Positions 1 through 8,863 are shown, counted from the first letter of the stretch. The stretch is DNA of 64,000 bases from Leptolyngbya sp. 'hensonii' (GCF_001939115.1 NZ_MQTZ01000043.1:215283-279282), one strand, 5' to 3'. Translations and numbers: made by a program. The notes: generated by a model not told the origin, from the sequence alone.

Positions 1-109
1 TGGAGATCGCCGCGTCAAATACCAGGATACTCCGCAGACCAGGATGGAGGGCTGCACAAGCCAACCCTCGGATTAGGGGATTGCTTAAGTCTACGGTTGC
101 CTTACTCAC
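1..109 (-). CDS. ChlD/BchD-like protein, N-terminus only (cut by window edge)
   Basis: A minus-strand frame opens with GTG at 107-109 and runs off the left edge (36 codons visible). It begins MSKATVDLSN and contains HPGLRSILVFDA, which resembles the N-terminal part of magnesium-chelatase D-type subunits. The GTG overlaps the stop codon of the ChlI-like gene upstream by 8 bases (GTGAGTAA), so the two are probably translationally coupled, as I and D subunits of chelatase-type AAA complexes often are. Only the N-terminus is present, so neither the VWA domain nor the function can be confirmed. Confidence 0.5.
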   Translation of the reverse strand, partial: MSKATVDLSNPLIRGLACAALHPGLRSILVFDAAIS

Positions 110-1061
110 TGCCTAACAATCGGTCTAGAGTTTCCCTATCCTGATCATTCCAAACTTCCTGGCTACTTTGCGCCATTTGCGGACGACGATGCTGAAGTGC
201 CAGAGGCGCAACAGCCTTGAGATGACTTCGACTTACCTCGGATGCCCCTTCTAGCGCAGCACATGCCCACGCTGCCATGGCCAAGACATAATCCCCCCGG
301 TTTCCCTCCGCCTCAAATTCACCAGACAACTTGATGCACAGTCCCAATATCTCTGGGGAAACCTCAACCGAGTTAAATTTTTCCTTTGCCTGCTTCAATT
401 GCTCGAATTTTTCCTGGTCTTGCTGCCTCGCATGATCAAGCCAGCCCGATGTACCCGCCTGCTCCAAAGCAGAAACCGCCTGGTCAAACTTCAGCACGTT
501 CTGAAGAATTGCCAATCGCTTCTCCACATTAGTTTCAGCAGCCACACTCACCATCAACCCAAAGCGATCGAGCAACTGAGGGCGCAATCCTCCTTCCTCC
601 GGGTTCATGGTTCCAACCAAGGTGAAAGCAACTTTCTGAGGCTCCTTGTTCTGTCCATCGCGCTGAACTACCAGTACCCCTGTCGAGGTCACGTCCAGGA
701 TGATGTTAACAATGTGGTCATCCAGTAGATTTACCTCATCGACATAAAGCAGGCGATCGTTGGCTTCCTCCAGCAAACCAGGCTGCCACGTTGATTCGCT
801 CCGCATCAGAGCATCAATCTTCCAACCACCTACTACCCGGTCTTCAGTGGCGTTGATGGGCAGCGTCACCGGCAATTGACCATAAACCATCTGAGCAAAC
901 GCCCGTACTGCCGTAGACTTGCCTGTTCCTCGCTGTCCACTGATCAGAACCCCTCCCAGCCTCTGGGGGGTGACGTAAGCAATTTCTAACGCCAGCTTAA
1001 TCTGTTCCTGTCCTACTATCCGGCTGTAGGGCAGGATTGATATATCAACTGCTATACTCAC
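102..1061 (-). CDS. Magnesium-chelatase I-type (ChlI/BchI-like) AAA+ ATPase
   Basis: 319 residues. Walker A is GQRGTGKST (residues 42-50, Lys48). Walker B lies in LLYVDEVNLL near residue 105, followed by the arginine-finger segment RPQLLDRFG, all in the order seen in ChlI/BchI ATPases. Canonical ChlI forms a hexamer that drives Mg insertion into protoporphyrin with ChlD and ChlH. Plasmid-borne paralogues paired with a D-like VWA protein are usually of unknown substrate, and I infer this is such a paralogue, because nothing else of chlorophyll synthesis is nearby. It overlaps the next gene by 8 bases. Confidence 0.85.
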   Translation of the reverse strand: MSIAVDISILPYSRIVGQEQIKLALEIAYVTPQRLGGVLISGQRGTGKSTAVRAFAQMVYGQLPVTLPINATEDRVVGGWKIDALMRSESTWQPGLLEEANDRLLYVDEVNLLDDHIVNIILDVTSTGVLVVQRDGQNKEPQKVAFTLVGTMNPEEGGLRPQLLDRFGLMVSVAAETNVEKRLAILQNVLKFDQAVSALEQAGTSGWLDHARQQDQEKFEQLKQAKEKFNSVEVSPEILGLCIKLSGEFEAEGNRGDYVLAMAAWACAALEGASEVSRSHLKAVAPLALQHRRPQMAQSSQEVWNDQDRETLDRLLGSE

Positions 1062-1130
1062 AGATTGCTCTCAAAGTAGAGTTTTCAATATTCATTCTGA
1101 TCTAACTTCGCATAAAATACTCGCTAATTC

Positions 1131-1469
1131 TCAACAAGAGAAATTCCTGACAGACAGATGTGCTTGATTTGATCTCAAATTACAAGTCAGCCATTTAGGC
1201 AAGTTGCTACCCGCTAACAAGGCCAGCTTTTGTTTTCGAGGTAGTTGCTTGATCTGATATTCCACTTGTAATGCCTCTTTCTTCGTTCTGAAGCTCCAAC
1301 AAGCCACCAGTTCTACTGGGCGGTGTGCTCTGGTGTAGCGGCCTCCCCTGCCTGCATTGTGAGCGGCTATTCGTGCCTCCACTTGCTTGCTGTATCCCGT
1401 GTAGAGGGAACCATTAGCGCATCGTGCCATGTAGACATAATGGTGCTCTGGTGGGAGAGGATCGCTCAT
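1131..1469 (-). CDS. GIY-YIG domain endonuclease-like protein
   Basis: 112 residues. The N-terminal half carries the GIY-YIG signature as YVYMARCANGSLYTGYS, followed by the conserved arginine region (EARIAAHNAG) and RAHRPVELV...EALQVEYQIKQLPRKQK. This layout matches the small YhbQ/UPF0213 family of stand-alone GIY-YIG proteins (about 80-110 residues). The family fold cuts or nicks DNA using the Tyr pair, an Arg and a Glu. The cellular role of these small members is poorly known. The ~30-residue tail after KLALLAG has no recognisable domain. Confidence 0.85.
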   Translation of the reverse strand: MSDPLPPEHHYVYMARCANGSLYTGYSKQVEARIAAHNAGRGGRYTRAHRPVELVACWSFRTKKEALQVEYQIKQLPRKQKLALLAGSNLPKWLTCNLRSNQAHLSVRNFSC

Positions 1470-1656
1470 AAGTCTTTCCTGATGCAGAAATCAGAGGAAG
1501 GAGGGTAGTTTCTGAATGATTAAGGTTATTGCCATGCAGAAAATTCTGGGCTTCTGTCTGGTGCTCTCCTTAAGATTACTATTCATGGCGAAGTATGCAA
1601 CGGGCTGATCCGGCTCAATGGGGATTGGGAGTAGGGTAGGTGAAGTGAGGGGCTTT

Positions 1657-1670
1657 GCCGCTAGCGCGGC
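1657..1670. repeat. Short REP-like hairpin
   Basis: GCCGC-TAGC-GCGGC: a 5-bp perfect stem with a 4-base TAGC loop, in the gap between the GIY-YIG gene and the small ORF at 1695. A hairpin with the same TAGC centre and an 8-bp stem occurs at 40921-40940, and hairpins of similar build flank the RAYT transposase at 32.5-33.0 kb. Confidence 0.45.
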
Positions 1671-1694
1671 CAGAGGGGAGTGTTTGGTTAAACC

Positions 1695-1980
1695 ATGATG
1701 CAAAGTACGATGACGATTACGCCTGCAACTGACCTGGCAAATTCTTTAATGCAGCCTGCTCAAACGCCTGTCCCTGGGAATGTAGATCCTGCTGATTTGA
1801 CCCCGGCAGAGCAAGAGCAATTTAATCACTGGTATCAGCAATGGGACTTCTTCCACCTGCGTTATAGCAGCTATTCCGGAGAGCACCCATCATGCCACAG
1901 CCAATGCTCCCTTTAGCCTGCCATTGGATGGCGGCTTGCGACGGGTTAATCACATCAAGATCAGGGTAGGACGAGCATGA
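1695..1980 (+). pseudogene. Small frame-shifted ORF upstream of the RNA-polymerase-like gene
   Basis: A frame opens at ATG 1695 (MMQSTMTITPATDL) and reads plausibly through PADLTPAEQEQFNHWYQQWD. It then becomes unconvincing and stops at 1916. From about 1850 the +1 frame reads IPESTHHATANAPF and GGLRRVNHIKIRVGRA, and it stops with a TGA that overlaps the ATG of the next gene (ATGA at 1977-1980). The simplest reading is one ~95-residue protein that has a single frameshift (mutation, sequencing error or recoding) and was translationally coupled to the polymerase-like gene. I recognise no family. Confidence 0.4.
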
Positions 1981-4900
1981 AAACCATCCGAAACAGCAAC
2001 GGGAACCTGGTGATTCCCGTACTCGATGAAACAGGAGAAGCGCAACCTGAAATCGTGCTGCGCGGCACGGTCCTGGGGGAATTATTCGACGCCAAACTGC
2101 TATCCAGTCTGGCGATCGTCAAACTGGACCTGAAATCTGAGACAGGCCCCAACGAGAGAGCAGACCTGCTCAATAACATGACCTTTGCAGATGGGAGACA
2201 ACGAATTTTCGTATTCAATTCAGGCGAGACCCTGTTCTTTGCCTCACCTGAGGTGGCACCCTGCTTCAGCCAGTTCTTTCAGACCCATCCAGAGGCTGCC
2301 TGCACCCATGGCAGTCTGCTGACCTCAAACTGCTATGTCCGGATGCAGACGTTAGAACAGGTCCGAGTTCGAATTGTGGACTACCAGCAACAGCCGGAAC
2401 TGGCCATGACGCATGATTGCTATGGCTGGTGCAGTCCCCGGATCGCCCATCTGATGGACAATGCCGGAAATCGACCCTTCCAGTTCCGCCTGGGCTACCT
2501 GCAGGAATGGCATGCAAGGCAGAGGAGACGGAACCAGGCTGCCCAACCGGGAACCAGCTTCCTGGCCAAGGGGGTGTTCCTGTCATCCCCAAATCTAGAA
2601 ACTACGGGATGCGATCTCCTGCTGGATCGATCCAGCATCAAGGGGATTGCCAAAGCGCAACTGGACCTGCTGCTGCCCTGTGGGGACTACCTTCTACCCA
2701 AGTTAGCCCTGGGCAATCGGCAGAATGCCATACCCTCCCGATACAACAATAACTGGGAATTCCTGTGCTGGTATAGCCCGGAGGCTATCCGCAAGGATCT
2801 GGTAGAAGGGACCCGGCAGAAGGCGATGCAACTGGCTAACCTCCAGGGCGATCCGCTGAAACTGAAGCGGCACATGATTGAAGCGTTTCGTGAGGCAGAC
2901 GAACTGATCCTGAGTACCGACGACCTGCTGGACTACAACCAGAGAGACAGCCGGTGGATCAGGTTACTGGAAGCCGATGAAATGGGCCACCTGTGCCAGA
3001 GTCGGATGTTTGTCGCCAAAGCACAGGAAATGTTGCAGGAGCAGTGGAGGAGTCTGGCTACAAAAGGAGCTTTCAGGTTCTCATCCGGTATGGCTGTACC
3101 CATTCCAGACCTGGAACCCGGTTGTGTGTGCATCCCCCATCTGCCGGAAGGGGATGTGCTCCTGACCCGCTACCCGATCGTCTCCTCAGATAACATTCGG
3201 GTGGCAGAAAATGTCCACCTGGGGGGTTGGGAGCACCTGCAGGGGATCTGCGGCATTCATCCGGAAGACACAGGTACGTTCCAGTCCGATTTTGACGGGG
3301 ACCAATTCATCTGTTGTCCGGCAGAGCGGCTACCCCATATAGCCCAGGAAACGCTGAGGCTGGAGGACAAAGGCCGGTTCCAACCGATTATCAAATATCC
3401 CAAGCAGTCGTACCTGGCTGCTCGGAATCACCAGGGCCGTGCCCAATACCCAACCCTGGCCCATGTAGCTGTAGAAACGAACAGGGGCGAGATGGCCCTG
3501 GTGAGTTCCTGGATTGGTCGGGTGCAGGATTCAATTCCCACACCAGAGGAAGATCCAGCTAGCTTCCAGGTTCAAAAGCAGGAACTGCTGGAGAAGCTAT
3601 TCCAGGCAATGCAAATTGAGGTAGACCATCCGAAAAATCCGATGAAGTATACCGATCTGCCTGGATATGAGAATCTGGGTGAGGCTGTGAAAGCCTGGAT
3701 GGACAATCATCCCAGTCCGTTCTTCCAGTTCTATAAAGACCCGGAACTCTACCGCTCTGGGGTCATGCCCACTGCGCCAGATAGGGGATTGTATGTGCTG
3801 GCCGCTGCCATTAACCCACTCTGGGAACCAGTCAGGCTGAAACTGCCCGCTCGAAATTCGGTGCGTTACCTGGCTCCACCGCCCAAAACCAGCCTCTTAA
3901 ACCTGGGTGAAGACAGGACCCAATGGGCAGAAGACCTGAAGCGCTGGTTCAACCAGGCCAGTGCCCAACTGCGTCAGAAGTGCCATGGCCATGAACTGAA
4001 CCGGGAAATTGGTCGCCTCTACGACACCATCCGGGAGCAGATCGAGGAGCAGTTCCCAGACCCAGAAGAACGGCTCCACAGGGCGATTTCCCTCTGGGAT
4101 GTCTGCCACAGGCCCGATGACCGATTCCTGGAGCGGCGCAAATGTATCCAGGCGGCCAGTCGGATAGCGATCTCCCTGAGAATAGATGAAGTAACCTTAC
4201 CCGGTGAGGTCGATCGCCATCCCAGATACATCCTCCATGTGCCTGTTGGTAATCCGTCCGAGGCTGGGGACCAGGCCACGGCCTGCCGGGACTATCTGGA
4301 AACCAAAGGCATTGCCTACCATGCCCGATTGCAGGCAAATCTACCTGTCATTGACTTTATCCTGCATGTGCCATGCCCATTTGGGTTGGACAATGGGCAA
4401 GATTTTGAGGGTAACGAACTAACAACCCTGCGGAATCAGCTAGAGGCAAAACAGGCAGTGATTCTGGCCCAGGAACCCAACCCTGAGATTCGGAAACTGC
4501 TGACCAAGTTTGCCTATGCGGAAATGTTTCCCCAGGGTTCAATCAGGTCCCTGTTACCGAACCGGATGGCCATCCACCCGGACTACACCTGGGTAGAGAA
4601 CCCGCACGAACTGACCTCTGGTAAGGGGGCACTGGCGTACAATGTCCTGACGGATGAGGTGGCCCAGCTCCTGCAAAGCTACGAGTTCCATGAGATGACG
4701 ATCGTGGGTGTGCAGTATAACGACCTCAAAGACAAGGACTTTGCGCCCATTCTGGATCAGGTGGCCAATTTCCGAGTCGGGCGATTCGAGATGGCCAAAA
4801 CGAACCCGAAATACCACCGTTACCAGGGGCAACCCTGCATCCAATCGGGTCAGAAGACTGTAGGGGTCTATGCTTCAGGAGGTGCAAAACTGCCGGTTGG

Positions 4901-5123
4901 TGCGACATTTAAGGCGGTGATTGCTGAGGCTTCGCCAACAAATCTACGAATCCAGATTATCCACGATTCGATCCAGATTCCCCAACCCCTGACGGATCAA
5001 GAGATCCGACGACTTCAACAGGAACAGGCCCAGGGGCAGGCGGAAACACAAGCAAGAAAAAGCAAATCCCGGAGCAAATCTAGCCAATCCAGAAAACTTG
5101 CAGCCAACGTTGCAGAACGTTGA
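1977..5123 (+). CDS. Putative single-chain two-barrel RNA polymerase (DFDGD family)
   Basis: 1048 residues. Residues 438-442 are DFDGD, within TFQSDFDGDQF. Forty residues earlier is LLTRYPIVSSDNIR (R398, P400), matching the spacing and character of the RxP...NADFDGD segment of beta-prime subunits and the DxDGD loop of eukaryotic RdRPs and YonO. The three Asp would bind catalytic Mg. Upstream, KGVFLSS (K198) and DLLLDRSSIKG (K222) resemble the lysine-bearing first double-psi barrel. The middle and C-terminal regions have no domain I know, and the last ~50 residues are Gln/Lys/Ser rich. Single-chain members such as SP-beta YonO are RNA polymerases, so I infer templated RNA synthesis, DNA- or RNA-dependent. 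The ATG overlaps the preceding small frame. No sigma-like gene is adjacent. Confidence is good for the superfamily, low for the exact activity. Confidence 0.7.
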   Translation: MKTIRNSNGNLVIPVLDETGEAQPEIVLRGTVLGELFDAKLLSSLAIVKLDLKSETGPNERADLLNNMTFADGRQRIFVFNSGETLFFASPEVAPCFSQFFQTHPEAACTHGSLLTSNCYVRMQTLEQVRVRIVDYQQQPELAMTHDCYGWCSPRIAHLMDNAGNRPFQFRLGYLQEWHARQRRRNQAAQPGTSFLAKGVFLSSPNLETTGCDLLLDRSSIKGIAKAQLDLLLPCGDYLLPKLALGNRQNAIPSRYNNNWEFLCWYSPEAIRKDLVEGTRQKAMQLANLQGDPLKLKRHMIEAFREADELILSTDDLLDYNQRDSRWIRLLEADEMGHLCQSRMFVAKAQEMLQEQWRSLATKGAFRFSSGMAVPIPDLEPGCVCIPHLPEGDVLLTRYPIVSSDNIRVAENVHLGGWEHLQGICGIHPEDTGTFQSDFDGDQFICCPAERLPHIAQETLRLEDKGRFQPIIKYPKQSYLAARNHQGRAQYPTLAHVAVETNRGEMALVSSWIGRVQDSIPTPEEDPASFQVQKQELLEKLFQAMQIEVDHPKNPMKYTDLPGYENLGEAVKAWMDNHPSPFFQFYKDPELYRSGVMPTAPDRGLYVLAAAINPLWEPVRLKLPARNSVRYLAPPPKTSLLNLGEDRTQWAEDLKRWFNQASAQLRQKCHGHELNREIGRLYDTIREQIEEQFPDPEERLHRAISLWDVCHRPDDRFLERRKCIQAASRIAISLRIDEVTLPGEVDRHPRYILHVPVGNPSEAGDQATACRDYLETKGIAYHARLQANLPVIDFILHVPCPFGLDNGQDFEGNELTTLRNQLEAKQAVILAQEPNPEIRKLLTKFAYAEMFPQGSIRSLLPNRMAIHPDYTWVENPHELTSGKGALAYNVLTDEVAQLLQSYEFHEMTIVGVQYNDLKDKDFAPILDQVANFRVGRFEMAKTNPKYHRYQGQPCIQSGQKTVGVYASGGAKLPVGATFKAVIAEASPTNLRIQIIHDSIQIPQPLTDQEIRRLQQEQAQGQAETQARKSKSRSKSSQSRKLAANVAER

Positions 5124-5177
5124 CAAACATAAAGAGGCACTGACAGTCATCGGCTCTGTAGGATGACCTTGGGTTGG

Positions 5178-5681
5178 TTAGTTCTGATTTTGAGCAGCAG
5201 CGGCAGTCACCTCATCAAGGCTGACCTGAAGCTGCTGGGCGATCTGCTCCAGGGTCAGACCAGATTGCAGCAGGAGGGGAACAGTACGGGAGAGCATGAG
5301 TTGAATGCCTTCCCGCTGCCCTTCTTGACGGCCTTGCTGGAGGGTTTCCTCACGCCATTGTTGATAGATGGGGGATAAGTTCACGACAATCTCCTGTTCA
5401 TCCTTAGTTAAATTCTGCCTCGACTGCAAGGTGATTTGCAACCGGGCTAAATGTTCCAGAGTAGTGCGGCGAGCGGGATGCTCTGGAGCAAGTGCCAGTA
5501 ACTCCCTAATAGCCTGCCTTTGCACCGTATCACGCCCCATCAGCCTGAGCCAGAGGGTATCGGGGGTGGTGGGCAACTGATGGAGAACGACGATCGCGCT
5601 GTGGAATCCCTGGGAAAGGGCATAAATTCCTGGACCCCAGGTATCGGTTTTGCGGGCAGCGAAGTTTTGGAGCAGTTCCAG
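5178..5681 (-). pseudogene. Tandem copy 1 of the 3' third of the Rpn/PDDEXK-like gene (no start)
   Basis: This ~504-base unit repeats, almost base for base, the last third of the intact gene at 6198-7085. It reads in the same frame from NFAARKTDTWGPG to the stop, but has no start codon or N-terminal nuclease part. It differs from the other units mainly by small in-frame indels in a Gln/Gly/Arg-rich linker (GRQEGQREG here). It is probably not translated separately, though a TTG at 5576 could start a 132-residue fragment. Confidence 0.75.
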
Positions 5682-6197
5682 TTAGTTCTGATTTTGAGCA
5701 GCAGCGGCAGTCACCTCATCAAGGCTGACCTGAAGCTGCTGGGCGATCTGCTCCAGGGTCAGACCGGATTGCAGCAGGAGAGGAACAGTACGGGAGAGCA
5801 TGAGTTGACGCTCTATCTGCTGCCCTTGCTGAATCCCTTCTTGACGGCCTTGCTGGAGGGTTTCCTCACGCCATTGTTGATAGATGGGGGATAAGTTCAC
5901 GACAATCTCCTGTTCATCCTTAGTTAAATTCTGCCTCGACTGCAAGGTGATTTGCAACCGGGCTAAATGTTCCAGAGTAGTGCGGCGAGCGGGATGCTCT
6001 GGAGCGAGTGCCAGTAACTCCCTAATAGCCTGCCTTTGCACCGTATCACGCCCCATCAGCCTGAGCCAGAGGGTATCGGGGGTGGGGGGCAACTGATGGA
6101 GAACGACGATCGCGCTGTGGAATCCCTGGGAAAGGGCATAAATTCCTGGACCCCAGGTATCGGTTTTGCGGGCAGCGAAGTTTTGGAGCAGTTCCAG
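5682..6197 (-). pseudogene. Tandem copy 2 of the 3' third of the Rpn/PDDEXK-like gene (no start)
   Basis: Second unit of the tandem array, 516 bases, directly abutting copy 1 and the intact gene. It begins right after the TAA of the full-length gene (6198-6200) and stays in the same reading frame, so only that stop separates it from the complete protein. The linker reads GRQEGIQQGQQIER. Near-identity to the other copies points to a recent duplication. Confidence 0.75.
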
Positions 6198-7085
6198 TTA
6201 GTTCTGATTTTGAGGGACAGCGGCAGTCACCTCATCAAGGCTGACCTGAAGCTGCTGGGCGATCTGCTCCAGGGTCAGACCGGATTGCAGCAGAATGGGA
6301 ACAGTACGGGAGAGCATGAGTTGACGCTCTATCTGCTGCCCTTGCTGAATCCCTTGCTGAATCCCTTCTTGACGGCCTTGCTGGAGGGTTTCCTCACGCC
6401 ATTGTTGATAGATGGGGGATAAGTTCACGACAATCTCCTGTTCATCCTTAGTTAAATTCTGCCTCGACTGCAAGGTGATTTGCAACCGGGCTAAATGTTC
6501 CAGAGTAGTGCGGCGAGCGGGATGCTCTGGAGCGAGTGCCAGTAACTCCCTAATAGCCTGCCTTTGCACCGTATCACGCCCCATCAGCCTGAGCCAGAGG
6601 GTATCGGGGGTGGTGGGCAACTGATGGAGAACGACGATCGCGCTGTGGAATCCCTGGGAAAGGGCGTAAATTCCTGGACCCCAGGTATCGGTTTTGCGGG
6701 CAGCGAAGTTTTGGAGCAGTTCCCGAGAGGCGGTGGGTGTTAAGACCCAGAGAGTGGGGAAGAGGATCTGGGAGCGGCGAAGCTGCTGCCGTTTGGCGTT
6801 GCGGCGAATCTCGGCATAGAGGTCAAAGAGTTTGCCGATGCAAGCCTGGACATCCTCGATTTGGACTGGGTTACGGAAAGGCTCAAAGATGGAGAATACA
6901 GAAGCCATGCGACCCATGATACCGAGGCAGAGGAGAGCCTCCTGGGCAGTTGGGTCTGGCATGAACCAGATATCGATTTCCCTGGTTTCGCCTTTGACCT
7001 TGTAGTTAGCCCTGACGGTGCCCGATGGGCCGAAAAGGTCTTCGAGGAAGTCTTTGGCGAAGCGATCGTGAGCAGTACGAGTCAT
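6198..7085 (-). CDS. Rpn/PD-(D/E)XK nuclease-family-like protein
   Basis: 295 residues from ATG 7083-7085 (MTRTAHDRFAKDF). An open frame extends upstream to 7220, but that stretch looks non-homologous. The N-terminal half (KDFLEDLFG...VRANYKVKGETREIDIWFMPD) has the Asp/Glu spacing of cyanobacterial Rpn-like or DUF4351-type PD-(D/E)XK proteins. The C-terminal third has a coiled Gln/Arg-rich linker (QQGRQEGIQQG) and a short helical tail, LTLEQIAQQLQVSLDEV, that looks like an HTH-like repeat. Such proteins are abundant in cyanobacteria and often annotated as transposase-like or unknown. The 3' end is repeated twice more immediately downstream. Confidence 0.7.
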   Translation of the reverse strand: MTRTAHDRFAKDFLEDLFGPSGTVRANYKVKGETREIDIWFMPDPTAQEALLCLGIMGRMASVFSIFEPFRNPVQIEDVQACIGKLFDLYAEIRRNAKRQQLRRSQILFPTLWVLTPTASRELLQNFAARKTDTWGPGIYALSQGFHSAIVVLHQLPTTPDTLWLRLMGRDTVQRQAIRELLALAPEHPARRTTLEHLARLQITLQSRQNLTKDEQEIVVNLSPIYQQWREETLQQGRQEGIQQGIQQGQQIERQLMLSRTVPILLQSGLTLEQIAQQLQVSLDEVTAAVPQNQN

Positions 7086-7220
7086 GGTCCGCTGGACAAA
7101 GCCTGGACCATAGGGCCAGGAGGCAGGTGATCGTACAAATGTACCATGATCTGCTGTCAGGTCCAAGAAATTTGCTCCAGGCTGCCCCGGAGTATAGGCT
7201 GGACGGCAAAGCAGAATCAC

Positions 7221-8027
7221 TCAATTTGCTGGTCCCGCCTGCCGAAACTGCCGTTGCGTGGGTGGCACCACCCACAGGTAGCAACCCCCTTGTGCCTCGA
7301 CTCCAGATGGCGTTATGCCGGTGGATTGGGCCGCTGCTCGATTCAATGCCTGCAGCTTCAAACAGGCATTGCCGTCCAGGGATGACCGATTCCAATCCAA
7401 CAACTCCCTGGCCCGTTTGCCGTCCTTGCCTGTGGCCCACTGGAGGAGTTCGGCCTGTTGCAGGGTTAAGCGGACTGGTCCTCTGGGGGCCAGAGGGGGA
7501 GCAGGCAGCAGCCTGGGGGCGACCAGGCCCACCACCATCCCCAGGGTGGCTACCACAGTCAGCAGGAGCGTCAAAGGGATAGCCACTTCCGCCCAGTGAT
7601 GCTTGAGTGCCTCTATTTGCTGGGTTCTGGCCCACTCTCTGGCAATCTGGGAGATGGTCCGCTTCTGTTCTGCCACTGCGGTGCGTTCTGCCATGGCCAG
7701 GGTATCCTTGATGCCATCCAGACCCGTTAGAAAAGCCGATTCAAGAATAGGTTTGAGCTTCTCCAGTTGCTGCAGCTCAGCCCCCATCTGTTTCAGATAC
7801 TCGCCCTGAGCCTGTCGTAGTTTGGATGCATGTTCGACCTGAATCGATCGCAGTTCGGCAGGAATACCATCGCACAGAGCAACGATGTGGTGGCAGGCCA
7901 GCAGGAACAGGTAGACCGTATCACCTTCAGGGACACCCAGTTTGCGGGCCGTATTGGCCAGTTTGGCCTGGTATTCTACAGGCATCTGAGCCAGGAGTTC
8001 ATCAAAGTAGTTGAGGTCTCGCGCCAT
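7221..8027 (-). CDS. Membrane-anchored protein paired with a ParA-like ATPase, unknown function
   Basis: 268 residues from ATG 8025-8027 (MARDLNYFDELLAQMP), two bases after the stop of the ParA-like gene upstream, so probably co-translated. The first ~130 residues are soluble and helical (VEHASKLRQAQGEYLKQMGAELQQLEKL looks coiled-coil). One hydrophobic segment, VAIPLTLLLTVVATLGMVVG, lies around residues 143-165, followed by a Pro-rich turn and a ~95-residue tail with GPVRLTLQQAELLQWA. I recognise no family. Pairing with a ParA-type ATPase suggests a membrane partner in plasmid positioning or transfer, by inference only. Confidence 0.65.
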   Translation of the reverse strand: MARDLNYFDELLAQMPVEYQAKLANTARKLGVPEGDTVYLFLLACHHIVALCDGIPAELRSIQVEHASKLRQAQGEYLKQMGAELQQLEKLKPILESAFLTGLDGIKDTLAMAERTAVAEQKRTISQIAREWARTQQIEALKHHWAEVAIPLTLLLTVVATLGMVVGLVAPRLLPAPPLAPRGPVRLTLQQAELLQWATGKDGKRARELLDWNRSSLDGNACLKLQALNRAAAQSTGITPSGVEAQGGCYLWVVPPTQRQFRQAGPAN

Positions 8028-8029
8028 CA

Positions 8030-8836
8030 CTACAGGCCCAGAAACGGGTGAGCCGGAGCGATCGCCGTTTCCATTTCCTCCAGCCAGGTCGCAGTCCGGG
8101 CCGTTTGGGTGATGGTCAGCGGTGACTTCTCTGTGTTGGCCGCGAACCGGAAGGGCAAATCCTGATCGGCGATCGCATCCCAACTGGTATAGAACAGTTC
8201 TTTCATGTTGATCTCAACCCCACCCAGCTTGGCCATGTGCTTGTGGACCTCAGATTCGTTGTAGCGATGGAACTGGTTTGACTCCCCATGGCAGAGGTTC
8301 TTGACCACCACGTAATCTACAGAATTACCGCACATTTCGACCAACTCCTGCAGGACCACCACAGAAGTGCGTTCCTTAGAAATCACGGAGCAGAAGGTAA
8401 CCCTAAAACCGAAGCGTTTGGCCTGTTCTGTCAGCCGCACCTCTCGGATGAAGGTGGTCAGATCAGCCTGCGCCCGAGCAGGCAAATCCACCAGAATCAT
8501 GTCCTTCTGTGCGGGCAAAATATCAATCAAGAAATCCGATTGTCCCCGATTGGTGAAATCTACCCTTTCAACACCTGGAGGAAGGTTTTTATAGTAACGG
8601 TACAAGTCAGGATTAGCCGTATCGGAATCAAAGGCACGGCAGGGAATGTTGCGGGTACGGTACACATCTAACAAAAATCTAGCAAAACAGCTCTTGCCGA
8701 CCCCACCCTTATCCCCTGTGACAAATACCATGCGTTTGGAAGATGCTGCTGCCCGTTCTTTAGAGGGAGCTGCTTGGGGTTTCTTCTCGGTTGCTACTGG
8801 TGTTGCTGCTGGCTGCTCTACTACTGTTTCGGCCAT
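8030..8836 (-). CDS. ParA/MinD-family ATPase (MobD/TraL-like)
   Basis: 268 residues from ATG 8834-8836, with an AGAGAG ribosome site upstream. After a Pro/Ala/Lys-rich leader, residues 41-49 are GDKGGVGKS, the deviant Walker A of the ParA/MinD superfamily with signature Lys43. ILVDLPARAQ is the Walker B/switch region. The sequence resembles ATPases of plasmid transfer loci more than partition ParA proteins, since there is no HTH N-terminus and no adjacent ParB. It is divergent from the nuclease-like gene with only 27 bases between starts. Confidence 0.8.
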   Translation of the reverse strand: MAETVVEQPAATPVATEKKPQAAPSKERAAASSKRMVFVTGDKGGVGKSCFARFLLDVYRTRNIPCRAFDSDTANPDLYRYYKNLPPGVERVDFTNRGQSDFLIDILPAQKDMILVDLPARAQADLTTFIREVRLTEQAKRFGFRVTFCSVISKERTSVVVLQELVEMCGNSVDYVVVKNLCHGESNQFHRYNESEVHKHMAKLGGVEINMKELFYTSWDAIADQDLPFRFAANTEKSPLTITQTARTATWLEEMETAIAPAHPFLGL

Positions 8837-8863
8837 CGTTATTCTCTCTTTATCTAAATCAAT

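Larger units (their letters stand above)
5178..6723. repeat. Three direct tandem repeats of ~504-528 bases
   Basis: Units are 5178-5681, 5682-6197 and 6198 to about 6723, the third being the 3' part of an intact gene. Junctions carry a short microhomology at GAACTGCTCC. The units differ by 12-base steps coding IQQG-type tetrapeptides and a handful of point changes. Confidence 0.9.

Noticed and set aside
1491..1703. 70-residue minus-strand frame
   Set aside because: Covers the REP-like hairpin, has no ribosome site and no protein-like pattern.
7006..7635. 209-residue minus-strand frame overlapping two genes
   Set aside because: Composition is Gly/Arg/Ser-rich in the manner of an out-of-frame shadow of the genes at 6198-7085 and 7221-8027.
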